A DNA stretch of 64,000 nt from RUG705 sp934101175 (GTDB lineage: Bacteria > Bacillota_I > Bacilli_A > RF39 > UBA660). Under the pieces are notes generated by a model. The model was given only the letters and a program-made list of their open reading frames with translations, ran no database searches and was not told the DNA's origin. Both the position numbers and the translations under genes were made by a program. Shown here piece after piece: positions 34,050 through 43,204 of the stretch. Position 1 is the stretch's first letter, and each line of letters begins with the position of its first letter. The stretch lies in assembly GCA_934101175.1 (NCBI GenBank), contig CAKOQC010000002.1, positions 186,001 through 250,000 on the forward strand, in the 5' to 3' direction.

Positions 34050-35304
34050 TTATATTGGTACTATATTGAATGTAGTGTCTTGCATCCTTTTTGCAAGAAT
34101 AGTATTATCTGAAAAAGTTAAACCAAAGAAAATTTATGTCGCATTAATAACTATTGCTTTTGCTGCTTGTTTACAATTATTGATTTATTTAAATCTTGAT
34201 GTTATTAAAACAATATTTTGCTTTATAACAATTGTTGTTTTATATAATTATTTCTATTCACTTAAAATAATGAAGTCGATAGTTTTGACATTTATGTATT
34301 TTATTATACAAATACTTTCTGATATGATGTGTATTAAAATATTTACAATAATCTTTAATAAAGATTACTTCTATTTTAATATAGCTAGTAGTTTTGTTGG
34401 AAATCTGTTAGTGTTTGTTATAATGATATTGATTACATTTATACTGAGAAAACTGATATATAAAATTATAAATATTAAACTTAGAAATTGGTTGTTGGTC
34501 TTATTGATATTTACTATTATTTGTATATTGGCAACATTTTATTCAACATTTAAATATGGTTCATCTTCAATAGATAATTTTTTAGGCTTTTGTATTCTTT
34601 TGGTTATTTTGATATTTTTAGGTTATTCTTTTATACAAGTTTATAAAAATAATCAATTAACAACTGAATATGATAATCTATTAACTTTTATTAAGAAATA
34701 TGAAGCTGAAATAGATAAACAAAGAACATTAAGACATGAGACTAAAAATCAATTTTTGATAATTAAATCAAAGATTATTGATAAAGAAAATGATAGTGCT
34801 ATTATTGATTATATTGATGAACTTCTTAATGATGGTAGAAAAGTTAAACATTCAGAATATGCAAAGTTAAAATATTTACCTTCTAATGGTATTAGAGGCT
34901 TGTTCTATTTCAAGTTAGCTTTAGCTCAAGATAAAGGAATTAATATTAATGTAACTATTTCTGATAAGATGGAAAATAGTTTCTTAAAAGATATGGATGC
35001 TTCTAATTTTAATCAGATTGGTAAAATATTAGGAGTATATTTAGATAATGCTATTGAGAGTGCTGATTTGGCGAAAGAGAAAACTATTGAAGTAGAGGTG
35101 TATGAAGAAGAGGATGCAGCAGTATTTATTATTTCTAATTCATATAATCCAAGTATTAAGAAGATAGGAAGATCTTCAAAAGGGGTAGGACATGGTTATG
35201 GTTTATTGTTAGCTAAAAGTATAATTAAAAATAATAAAAAGTTAATGGCTGAAACACAAGCATCAGAAGACCACTATATTAAAAAATTGACAATAAAAAA
35301 ATAG
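34030..35304 (+). CDS. agrC: AgrC-like sensor histidine kinase
   Basis: 424 residues with about six membrane segments (residues 1-205), then a cytoplasmic kinase. The phospho-acceptor His is in RHETKNQF (about 238) and the ATPase domain shows YLDNAIESA (N box) and GVGHGYGL (G box). It is of the HPK10 type that senses cyclic peptides. The GTG start at 34030 has AGGAGG upstream within agrA. It should detect the AgrD-derived peptide encoded on the opposite strand just downstream. Confidence 0.9.
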   Translation: MWALISDYIGTILNVVSCILFARIVLSEKVKPKKIYVALITIAFAACLQLLIYLNLDVIKTIFCFITIVVLYNYFYSLKIMKSIVLTFMYFIIQILSDMMCIKIFTIIFNKDYFYFNIASSFVGNLLVFVIMILITFILRKLIYKIINIKLRNWLLVLLIFTIICILATFYSTFKYGSSSIDNFLGFCILLVILIFLGYSFIQVYKNNQLTTEYDNLLTFIKKYEAEIDKQRTLRHETKNQFLIIKSKIIDKENDSAIIDYIDELLNDGRKVKHSEYAKLKYLPSNGIRGLFYFKLALAQDKGININVTISDKMENSFLKDMDASNFNQIGKILGVYLDNAIESADLAKEKTIEVEVYEEEDAAVFIISNSYNPSIKKIGRSSKGVGHGYGLLLAKSIIKNNKKLMAETQASEDHYIKKLTIKK

Positions 35305-35324
35305 TTAATCAAAACTATTTTTTT
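35295..35324. terminator. Bidirectional terminator between agrC and agrD
   Basis: AAAATAGTT and AACTATTTT with A and T runs on both sides. Confidence 0.7.
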
Positions 35325-35334
35325 ATTTAGATGC

Positions 35335-35457
35335 TTATTTGTTTAGTAAACTCTTAGGCATTTTAGGTTCGTCGCAGATAAGCATACTGCATCCTTGAGT
35401 GCCTAATGTAGCAGCTAATGTACCAAGAACCGCTAATAAACTAGAAAGATATTTCAT
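35335..35457 (-). CDS. agrD: AgrD-like cyclic autoinducer peptide precursor
   Basis: A 40-residue product. The N-terminal half (MKYLSSLLAVLGTLAATLG) is an amphipathic leader helix; the core is GCSMLIC; the C-terminal recognition tail is DEPKMPKSL, the hallmark of AgrD proteins (compare DENLPKSL in S. aureus). AgrB would cut before Asp-Glu-Pro and close a thiolactone ring from the first Cys. That gives a ring of six residues (C-S-M-L-I-C) ending in Cys, unlike the usual five. Ribosome site GGAGGAAATATA precedes the ATG. It follows agrB by 23 bases. Confidence 0.92.
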   Translation of the reverse strand: MKYLSSLLAVLGTLAATLGTQGCSMLICDEPKMPKSLLNK

Positions 35458-35480
35458 TATATTTCCTCCTTCCTTCCTTT

Positions 35481-36095
35481 TTATTCTTTTTGATTTATAC
35501 CACCGTAAGTCTTATAGTTATTATATGGAAGACCATACAACTTGTAAGTTACAGGTAATATCATTATAGTAGCTTCAATGAAGCCAATTAGCATAAAATT
35601 AGAAAGATAATTATCATGGAGATATATTATAAAGAAAGTTAAGATTGTACTAGTAATAATACTTAGTATTTTAAATCGCTTTCTTTTTTTAGCATTTATA
35701 AGTGGTCTTTTTTCAGTATCAGCAGGGGCGTATATTATTATTAAAATTAAACATATTATTGATAAGATTACTTTTATTGGAAAACTAATATTTAGATATA
35801 GGGCTAAGTATGGACCTCCAATAAATAATAGGAGTGAGGTTACTAAACAAGAGTTACTGTTTTTTGCATGTAAACCAAATGCAAAGAATCTTACAATATT
35901 ATAGAATAAAATCATTAGAACAGTATATTTAAAGATATTTAGAATAATAGAAAGTAATAATATTACAATAATTTTTACAGTAGTTAAATATAAACCTTCT
36001 AGACCGTATTCAATTACTTCTAATTCTTCTTCATTTAAATCAGGTTTATTCTTTTTGATGTTATTCATGAAAGTATTTAAAATTTTTTCCTTCAC
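35481..36095 (-). CDS. agrB: AgrB-like peptide-processing membrane protease
   Basis: 204 residues, about five or six membrane segments. Catalytic His76 and Cys83 lie in FGLHAKNSNSC, the same spacing as His77/Cys84 of S. aureus AgrB. It removes the AgrD C-terminal tail and forms the thiolactone. The GTG start has GGTGAG upstream. It is co-transcribed with agrD and convergent with agrAC. Tandem TTTACTTT motifs at 36177-36196 upstream may be regulatory. Confidence 0.92.
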   Translation of the reverse strand: MKEKILNTFMNNIKKNKPDLNEEELEVIEYGLEGLYLTTVKIIVILLLSIILNIFKYTVLMILFYNIVRFFAFGLHAKNSNSCLVTSLLLFIGGPYLALYLNISFPIKVILSIICLILIIIYAPADTEKRPLINAKKRKRFKILSIITSTILTFFIIYLHDNYLSNFMLIGFIEATIMILPVTYKLYGLPYNNYKTYGGINQKE

Positions 36096-36176
36096 TTCCT
36101 ACTCACCGTGTTCATTGTAATATATAAAAGAGGTAATTTTTGACATGTAATTTCATTTAGATAAGAAAGGTGCATA

Positions 36177-36196
36177 TTTACTTTTTTGTTTACTTT
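36177..36196 (-). promoter_or_regulatory. Possible regulator site upstream of agrB
   Basis: On the minus strand AAAGTAAA occurs twice, 12 bases apart from start to start, about 80 bases upstream of agrB. LytTR sites are direct repeats but usually about 21 bases apart, so this is weak. Confidence 0.25.
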
Positions 36197-36241
36197 GAGT
36201 TAATTATTAAAAAAGATATTTTGTAAAATTAATTAAATTAT

Positions 36242-36270
36242 TTGTATTAGATTATGATATTTGATATAAT
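36242..36270 (+). promoter_or_regulatory. Sigma-A promoter of asnB
   Basis: TTGTAT, 17-base spacer, TATAAT. It covers the in-frame ATG at 36254, ruling that start out. Confidence 0.75.
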
Positions 36271-36289
36271 TGATTATGAGGTAGATAAT

Positions 36290-38107
36290 ATGTGTGGATT
36301 TGTAGGATTTATAGATAAAAAGAAGAGTAAAAAGAAAATAATTAAAGATATGGCAGATATTATTGCTCATAGAGGACCTGATAGTGATGGATATTATATA
36401 GGAGATGAATGTGCTCTTGGATTTAGAAGACTATCTATAATTGATTTAGATGGAGGAACACAGCCTATTTATAATGAAGATAATAATATGATAATTACCT
36501 TTAATGGAGAAATATATAACTATAAAGAAATTAGAGAAAAGCTTATAAAGAAAGGTCATAAATTTAGGACAGAATCTGATACAGAAGTAATATTACATGG
36601 ATATGAGGAGTATGGAGAAAAGATACTTGATAAATTAAGAGGAATGTTTGCTTTTGTTATATATGATACTAAGAATAAGACTTTATTTGGAGCAAGAGAT
36701 TTTTATGGTATTAAACCACTTTATTATTATATAGATGATGAAGAATTTATGTTTGGATCAGAAATTAAAAGTTTTTTAGGTCATCCTGGATTTAAAAAAG
36801 AATTAAATAGAGATATGCTTAAGCAATATTTAACTTTTCAATATAGTGTAGGAGAAGATACATTTTTTAAGAATGTATATAAATTAAGACCAGGACATTA
36901 TTTTAAATATCATGATGGTAAGTTAGATATTACAAAATATTATGAAATTAAAATAGAAAATGATGATAGTAAGAGCTTAGAAGAATGGAAAGATATTATT
37001 CGTAAAGAATTAAATGAATCAATTAAATATCATAAAGTTAGTGATGTTGAAGTTGGTAGTTTCTTATCTTCAGGAGTAGATTCTTCAATAGTGGCTACAC
37101 TTAGTGATGTAGATAAAACTTTTACTGTAGGTTATGATAATAAAAAGTATAGTGAAATAGATTATGCTAAAGAACTTAGTGAAAAAATTAAAGTCAAGAA
37201 TATAAGTAAGAAAATAAGTAGAGAAGAGTATTTTAAGAACTTTCCTAAGATACAATATTATATGGATGAACCATTGGCAGATCCTTCAGCAGTAGCATTA
37301 TACTTTGTGGCTAATACAGCTAGTAAACATGTAAAAGTAGCTTTATCAGGAGAAGGGGCAGATGAAATATTTGGAGGATATAATATATATCATGAACCTT
37401 ATTCAGTTAGTTGGTATAATAAAATACCTTATCCAATTAGAAGAGGTATTGGAGTATTAGCATATCCTTTAAGAAATCATACAGGATTTAATTTCTTAGT
37501 TAGAAGAAGTAAGAAGTTAGAAGATAGATATGTTGGTAATGCTTTTATATTTGAACCTGGGGATGCTAATAAGATACTTAGTTATACTGATAAACATGAT
37601 TTTAGAGAATTAACTAAACCTTATTATGATAAGATTAAAAATTATGATGATGTTGCTAAGATGCAATATATAGATTTTAATTTTTGGTTAATTGGGGATA
37701 TATTGCTTAAAGCAGATAAAATGAGTATGGCTAATTCTTTAGAGGTAAGAGTACCATTTTTAGATAGACCTTTAGTTAATGAAGTAATTAATATACCTTC
37801 TAAATACAAGATAGTAGGTAATCAAACCAAGTATGCTTTTAGAGAGGTATGTAAAGAAGAGTTACCTGAAAAATGGGCTGATAAGAAGAAATTAGGATTT
37901 CCTGTTCCTATTAGAGAATGGATTAAGGAAGAAGATATTTATAATAATATACGTAAGACATTTGAAGATGGTGGTGAATTCTTTAAGACAGATAGAATTA
38001 TTAAATTACTAGATGATCACTGTAAGGGAAAACATGATAATAGTAGGAAGATATGGGCAATATATTCTTTCTTAATATGGTATCAAGAATATTTTATAAA
38101 TAGATAA
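36290..38107 (+). CDS. asnB: Asparagine synthase (glutamine-hydrolysing)
   Basis: Makes Asn from Asp, Gln and ATP; 605 residues. The start MCGFVGF exposes the Cys nucleophile of the class II glutaminase after Met removal. The glutaminase domain (about 1-200) has RGPDSDG and FNGEIYNY; the synthase domain has the PP-loop SFLSSGVDSS (about 258) and the conserved SLEVRVPFLDR. GAGGT lies upstream. It is monocistronic, between its own promoter and a strong terminator. Confidence 0.95.
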   Translation: MCGFVGFIDKKKSKKKIIKDMADIIAHRGPDSDGYYIGDECALGFRRLSIIDLDGGTQPIYNEDNNMIITFNGEIYNYKEIREKLIKKGHKFRTESDTEVILHGYEEYGEKILDKLRGMFAFVIYDTKNKTLFGARDFYGIKPLYYYIDDEEFMFGSEIKSFLGHPGFKKELNRDMLKQYLTFQYSVGEDTFFKNVYKLRPGHYFKYHDGKLDITKYYEIKIENDDSKSLEEWKDIIRKELNESIKYHKVSDVEVGSFLSSGVDSSIVATLSDVDKTFTVGYDNKKYSEIDYAKELSEKIKVKNISKKISREEYFKNFPKIQYYMDEPLADPSAVALYFVANTASKHVKVALSGEGADEIFGGYNIYHEPYSVSWYNKIPYPIRRGIGVLAYPLRNHTGFNFLVRRSKKLEDRYVGNAFIFEPGDANKILSYTDKHDFRELTKPYYDKIKNYDDVAKMQYIDFNFWLIGDILLKADKMSMANSLEVRVPFLDRPLVNEVINIPSKYKIVGNQTKYAFREVCKEELPEKWADKKKLGFPVPIREWIKEEDIYNNIRKTFEDGGEFFKTDRIIKLLDDHCKGKHDNSRKIWAIYSFLIWYQEYFINR

Positions 38108-38114
38108 TGTTTAC

Positions 38115-38145
38115 GACTATTGACAGTTTTTGTCGATAGTCTTTT
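38115..38145 (+). terminator. Terminator of asnB
   Basis: GACTATTGACA and TGTCGATAGTC form a stem with one T-G pair around GTTTT, followed by TTTT. Confidence 0.85.
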
Positions 38146-38282
38146 ATTATTTTACAGAGAAGGTGTATGTTTGTATACAAACAAATGTATTAGTTTATAT
38201 TGACAAATATGATTAATTATGATATCATGTTAATATGAGATAGATAAGAGTGTTATAAGTCTTTTTAAATACTTGGGAATTC

Positions 38283-38311
38283 TTTACAAAGTGTTAGAAG
38301 GGTGTTATAAT
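38283..38311 (+). promoter_or_regulatory. Sigma-A promoter of ftsK
   Basis: TTTACA, 17-base spacer, TATAAT, 25 bases before the start codon. Confidence 0.7.
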
Positions 38312-38336
38312 TTTATCATAAAGAGAGGATGTAAAG

Positions 38337-40577
38337 ATGGCTAAGAAGAAACAAAAAAAAGAAAAAGAAAAGTTTGAATATGGAAATGAAATAATTGGAG
38401 TTATTTTAATATTATTTTCAATTATAGGAATGCTTGGATATGGAAGAGCAGGTAATTTTATTAGAAGTTTTGCCGTTTTTTTAGTAGGTGTGGCATATTT
38501 TCCTCTATTATTAATATTTTTGATATTGGGTGTATATTTAATTGTTAAAAGAAATACTCCAAAGATGATATCTAGAACTTCTTTTGGTATATATTTAATT
38601 ATTATAGCTTTACTTACATTACTTCATATGGAGTATACTAGTAAGGTTGAGGGAGTAAATGTTATAACAGAAACATTTAAAACAGTAATGTTATCATTTA
38701 AATCAATAGATGTAATTAAAAATTGTGGTGGTGGAATGGCCGGTGCTATTTTATCTTATGTATTTAATTGGGCATTTGCTGATGGAGTAATTATTGTAAT
38801 AATAACATTAGTTATTCTAGGAATGATCTTAATACTTAATAAATCATTATTTGAAACAATATCTTCATTCTTTGCTAAAATTAAACCAAAGAGAGATAAA
38901 ACTAAGAATAGTAGTATAAAGATAGAACAAGAGGAGGAGAAGTCAGAAGAAATTCCTGATAAGAGAATAGTTATATCTTCAATAGATGAACTTACTAATA
39001 AAAAAGAAGAGAAGGAAGAAGTTGTTGATGAAGATATTCCTATTAAAAAGAATGATGATAAGAATAGTGATAATGCATTAATTAATGCGAATGTTAATAG
39101 AGAAGAACAAGAGGTTGTTAAAAATACATCATATAAGTTGCCTTCAATTAATATGTTAAAGACAATTAAAAATATAAATAGTAAAGAGAATGAAATTAAT
39201 GCTAAAAATAGTATTCAAAAACTAGAAGAAATACTTAAAGTATTTGAAATATCTGGAAAGATTGTACAAGTAAATATTGGTCCTACAGTTACACAATATG
39301 AACTTGATTTAAAGGCAGGTACTAAAGTTAATAAATTATTAGGTATTCAAAGAGAGATAGCTTTAGCAATGGCTGCTAAAGATGTGAGAATACAAGCACC
39401 AATACCTGGTAAGAACACTATTGGTATTGAACTTCCTAATAAAGTTAATGCTAGTGTATCTTTTAAAGAGGTACTTAGTAATATGCCAGAAGTTAATGAG
39501 AAGACTTTGCTTGCAGTAGGTCTTGGTAAAGATATTATGGGTAAAGTTAAATGGTGTGAAATTAATGCAACACCGCACTTGTTAGTAGCTGGATCTACTG
39601 GTAGTGGTAAATCAGTTTGTATTAACTGTATAATTGCTTCAATACTTATGAGAACTAAACCAGATCAAGTTAAATTAGTATTAGTCGATCCTAAGAAAGT
39701 TGAATTTTCTATGTATAATGGAGTACCACACTTACTTAGTCCAGTTGTTACTGATGCTAAGAAGGCTTCAATAGCTTTAAAAAATATTGTTGGAGAAATG
39801 GAACGTAGATATGAACTTTTAGAGCATACCAAGAATAAGAATATTACATCTTATAATAAGTTTTGTGAAACTCATACAGAGTATCAAAAGTTACCATATA
39901 TCGTAGTTATTATAGATGAGTTGGCTGACTTGATGTTAGTAGCTGCTAAGGAAGTAGAAGACTCAATAATGCGTATTACACAGATGGCCAGAGCGGCAGG
40001 TATTCACTTGATTGTAGCTACACAGAGACCTTCAACAGATATTATTACTGGTGTTGTTAAAGCAAATATTCCATCTAGAATTAGTTTTGCAGTATCTTCA
40101 CAAATAGACTCTAGAACTATTTTGGATATGGGTGGTGCTGAAAAACTTCTTGGTAAAGGTGATATGTTATTCTTACCAATGGGAGAAAGTATTCCTATGA
40201 GAGTTCAAGGTGCTTATGTATCAGAAGAAGAATTGCAGAAATTAGTTGATTATACAATTAGTCAACAGAAAGCTGTTTATGATGAGACACTTACTATAGA
40301 TAAAAGTGAGGAAAGTGGTAGTAAGAGTGTACCTGATGATGATGGATATGCTTCAGCAGAAGAATATGATGATCCAATATATAATGAAGTAGTAGACTTT
40401 GCTGTTAGTACAGGTAAAATAAGTGCTTCTTTAATTCAAAGAAAATTTAGATTAGGATATAATAGGGCTGCTAGAATTATAGATTTACTTGAAGAAAGAG
40501 GAATTATTGGACCTCAAAATGGTTCTAAACCAAGAGAAGTACTAGTTAAATTAGAAAAACCTTCAGATGATGAATAA
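38337..40577 (+). CDS. ftsK: DNA translocase FtsK/SpoIIIE
   Basis: Septal DNA pump moving chromosome DNA during division or into the forespore; 746 residues. Four to five N-terminal membrane segments (about 20-175), a charged linker (180-260), then the motor with Walker A GSTGSGKSV (about 418-426) and Walker B VVIIDELADLM (about 525), and the C-terminal winged-helix gamma domain (about 675-746, with GKISASLIQRKFRLGYNRA). In this sporulating background it may serve both the FtsK and SpoIIIE roles. Ribosome site AGAGAGGAT precedes ATG. Confidence 0.95.
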   Translation: MAKKKQKKEKEKFEYGNEIIGVILILFSIIGMLGYGRAGNFIRSFAVFLVGVAYFPLLLIFLILGVYLIVKRNTPKMISRTSFGIYLIIIALLTLLHMEYTSKVEGVNVITETFKTVMLSFKSIDVIKNCGGGMAGAILSYVFNWAFADGVIIVIITLVILGMILILNKSLFETISSFFAKIKPKRDKTKNSSIKIEQEEEKSEEIPDKRIVISSIDELTNKKEEKEEVVDEDIPIKKNDDKNSDNALINANVNREEQEVVKNTSYKLPSINMLKTIKNINSKENEINAKNSIQKLEEILKVFEISGKIVQVNIGPTVTQYELDLKAGTKVNKLLGIQREIALAMAAKDVRIQAPIPGKNTIGIELPNKVNASVSFKEVLSNMPEVNEKTLLAVGLGKDIMGKVKWCEINATPHLLVAGSTGSGKSVCINCIIASILMRTKPDQVKLVLVDPKKVEFSMYNGVPHLLSPVVTDAKKASIALKNIVGEMERRYELLEHTKNKNITSYNKFCETHTEYQKLPYIVVIIDELADLMLVAAKEVEDSIMRITQMARAAGIHLIVATQRPSTDIITGVVKANIPSRISFAVSSQIDSRTILDMGGAEKLLGKGDMLFLPMGESIPMRVQGAYVSEEELQKLVDYTISQQKAVYDETLTIDKSEESGSKSVPDDDGYASAEEYDDPIYNEVVDFAVSTGKISASLIQRKFRLGYNRAARIIDLLEERGIIGPQNGSKPREVLVKLEKPSDDE

Positions 40578-40612
40578 AAAAATATTGATGTTTGTTACAT
40601 CAATATTTTTTT
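40575..40612. terminator. Terminator between ftsK and the hydrolase/LXG-like gene
   Basis: AAATATTGATG and CATCAATATTT around a 7-base loop with A and T runs, usable in both directions. Confidence 0.85.
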
Positions 40613-40620
40613 GGGTTGTA

Positions 40621-42990
40621 TTATACTTTATTATAGTAATTAGAGTATACATCATTAAAGTCTTCAATTGTATGACCACCATAATAGCTATCATTAAATA
40701 TTACTTTTATGTTACCATTATCTTGTATTACTTTATCAAAACCATCAAGATTTTGATATTTTTCTACTATTTGATTATACATGGAGTCTGCTGTAGCTTT
40801 ATCGTGAAAATCGTAATAAAATTCAACGCCATTAACGTTATCGTTTTCGTGACTGATAATTAATTTGCATTCGTTATTAACGTTGTATACATCTTGTTTG
40901 TCATTGGTTGTAATGTCATTATATGCAGGAAATTCATTAACTTCAGTTTTTTCTTCAGTAACATTTTCTTCTTTAGTCTCTGTATTGCTTTTTAGTACAT
41001 CACCAATTTCATTTACAGTAGTATTTTCTTCTGTAGCATTTTCATTGGTATTGTTTGAATTGTTATTATATGAAGTATCGTTTAACTCTTCAGTATCTAG
41101 ATTTCCTGTTTCGCCAACTGGAGTTTGAGGAATGTTGGCATTTGTGTCTTCGACTATGTCTGGTTGTTCTGCTTCAGTATCTCTTATGCCTTCGGCGGCT
41201 TCGTTATCAGCATCTTTTAATCCTTCTAATTGCTCTAAATAATTTTCAGCTTCTGTTATTACTTCGTTACATAATTTGATAGCTTTTTCTAATTGTGGAA
41301 TTAGGGGGTTAGGTACTTTTACATATGTAGCATTGCCATCTTTATCATATCCAGAAAATTCATCTACATATGCTGAAGCATTAGCTAGTGCTGTTTCTAA
41401 TTCTTCTAATTGAGTTTTGAGATTGGTTATTTCTTGTTTAACTTCTGGTATTTTAGAAGTATCTAATTCATCATATTGCATGTATTCAAGAAGTTTGTTA
41501 TACGCATTAATCATACTATCAATTAATTTACTGGCATAGTTTTGTTTATCTTGACATATTTCACTATATTCACTTACTTTATTTCTTACTTTATTCCAGG
41601 CTTCGCCTTCTAATTTAGAACTAGAGTCACTAATAAATTTATCTAGTTCACTTTGAATATCATATGTATCATTAATATCAGCCATTAAATTACTGATTAA
41701 AGCATTTCCGGTAGAAGCAGCTTCCATTAATTTTTCACGGCTTATTTTAATATCACCAGAAGTGTCAGAAAAAATATTTAATTCAGGGATATTTTGATAG
41801 AAGTTCTTATATGAACTTAAATCAACACTGTCAATGGCACTAAAATAGTCTCCAATAGAATTGGCTAAATCACTATCAAGATTACTCATAGATTCAGCTA
41901 TTAACATGATATTTTGGTTAGTTGCACTAAGAGAACCTAGGAAGTTTTTGCTCATAGCAGAATAATTTGCGAAAGCTTCATTAGCAGCTGAAAACGTTTG
42001 TGATCCATCAGTGGGAATAGCTACTTTATAATTTGATAGGAGATTAGTTTTCATAATGGCATTGTTAATTAATGATGTGTATTCTTCAACGAAGGCGTAA
42101 TCAACAGATATGATATTACTCATATTTTCTTTGTCATGATTTTTTCCTTTGATAATTTCTTCTGTCTTTTCGTATGATGTATCTTTTTTTCCGGTACCAT
42201 CATTAGTAAAGAATCGTAGTTTTTCTTTGAAATCTTCAGGAATATCCCCCTTACCAATTAGGTAATTAAAATAATTACCTTGAGTATATGGGTTATGACA
42301 GTTATTATCATGACTTCCGCCATTATATTCTACCATTATATTATTTACGCCACCATTTTTACGGTATTCTTCCATGGTTTTAAAACAAGTTTTACCTTCT
42401 GAGTCGGCTAATCCAATTAGAGTAACATTGTTGTCAGCTAAAGCTTTGAATTGTTCATCTGTCGGACTTAGGGGCTTGCCACCTTGTTCAGTTTGCCATA
42501 TTTGTTGCGATTCATTCCAAGCACAAGTATTTATGTTGATTCCATAATCGTTTGTATTAGCGGCAATTGTAACATCAAGAGCTCTAGCGCCACCAACACT
42601 TACGCCGGCCGCAGTGATATTATTCCAATCACCAGGAATATTTTTTGAAAAATCGGCTAAATCTTGACAAATTTTGTCTCCATAATAGCTGTTTACTTTA
42701 GGAACAATAATAATGGCATCAGTATTATATTCGCCAGCGGCCATAATTGGAGTTGCTTGAATTTGTTCTTGTCCTGGAATGTATACAATTACTGGGGTAT
42801 TATTGTCTATAACATCTGGAGTATATATGTTATATGTAATATCGTTATCGCTAGAAGTTTTAACACAATTCCAATAATCTCCATATGGATGTTGGGTTTT
42901 AATACCATTTATTTCTCCAGTTTCAGCTACATTTAGGGAACGATTTAATTCATTTACATCAGTATTTTCTATATTTTCTGTATTCTCCAT
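40621..42990 (-). CDS. Large protein with alpha/beta-hydrolase domain and LXG/WXG-like helical region
   Basis: 789 residues, no signal peptide or membrane segment seen. Residues about 30-260 resemble an alpha/beta hydrolase: IVYIPGQ, nucleophile elbow GVSVGG (Ser131), LIGLADSEGK for the acid, and NGGSHDN for the His. Residues about 280-570 are long helices with SKLEGEAWNKVRNKVSEY, similar to LXG/WXG-type type VII secretion substrates. A Thr/Asn/Glu-rich spacer (about 600-690) precedes a C-terminal alpha/beta domain. ATG 42990 follows GAGGAGG; the ATG six codons earlier overlaps that site. It has its own promoter. Function is unknown; secretion by a type VII-like route is a guess. Confidence 0.65.
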   Translation of the reverse strand: MENTENIENTDVNELNRSLNVAETGEINGIKTQHPYGDYWNCVKTSSDNDITYNIYTPDVIDNNTPVIVYIPGQEQIQATPIMAAGEYNTDAIIIVPKVNSYYGDKICQDLADFSKNIPGDWNNITAAGVSVGGARALDVTIAANTNDYGININTCAWNESQQIWQTEQGGKPLSPTDEQFKALADNNVTLIGLADSEGKTCFKTMEEYRKNGGVNNIMVEYNGGSHDNNCHNPYTQGNYFNYLIGKGDIPEDFKEKLRFFTNDGTGKKDTSYEKTEEIIKGKNHDKENMSNIISVDYAFVEEYTSLINNAIMKTNLLSNYKVAIPTDGSQTFSAANEAFANYSAMSKNFLGSLSATNQNIMLIAESMSNLDSDLANSIGDYFSAIDSVDLSSYKNFYQNIPELNIFSDTSGDIKISREKLMEAASTGNALISNLMADINDTYDIQSELDKFISDSSSKLEGEAWNKVRNKVSEYSEICQDKQNYASKLIDSMINAYNKLLEYMQYDELDTSKIPEVKQEITNLKTQLEELETALANASAYVDEFSGYDKDGNATYVKVPNPLIPQLEKAIKLCNEVITEAENYLEQLEGLKDADNEAAEGIRDTEAEQPDIVEDTNANIPQTPVGETGNLDTEELNDTSYNNNSNNTNENATEENTTVNEIGDVLKSNTETKEENVTEEKTEVNEFPAYNDITTNDKQDVYNVNNECKLIISHENDNVNGVEFYYDFHDKATADSMYNQIVEKYQNLDGFDKVIQDNGNIKVIFNDSYYGGHTIEDFNDVYSNYYNKV

Positions 42991-43021
42991 ATAAGACCTC
43001 CTCATATTTTATTATAGGTAA

Positions 43022-43050
43022 ATTTTATCATATATTAGAGAATTTATCAA
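43022..43050 (-). promoter_or_regulatory. Sigma-A promoter of the hydrolase/LXG-like gene
   Basis: Minus-strand TTGATA, 17-base spacer, TAAAAT. Confidence 0.6.
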
Positions 43051-43204
43051 TCATATTAAAAATATTTGTTGTTTGAAATTGAAAACGTATAAATATAGTA
43101 TATTTTAAAATTATCTTGAATATTATATTGTTTTATATATATTTAAATAAATTATTAGTAATTTTATAAAGGATGTGATACAATTATAGTAGGTGATTAT
43201 TGAT

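Noticed and set aside
40567..41279. Several plus-strand frames opposite the hydrolase/LXG-like gene
   Set aside because: All are antisense to a continuous 789-codon gene with promoter and ribosome site; hydrophobic appearance arises from the Thr/Asn/Glu-rich sense strand.
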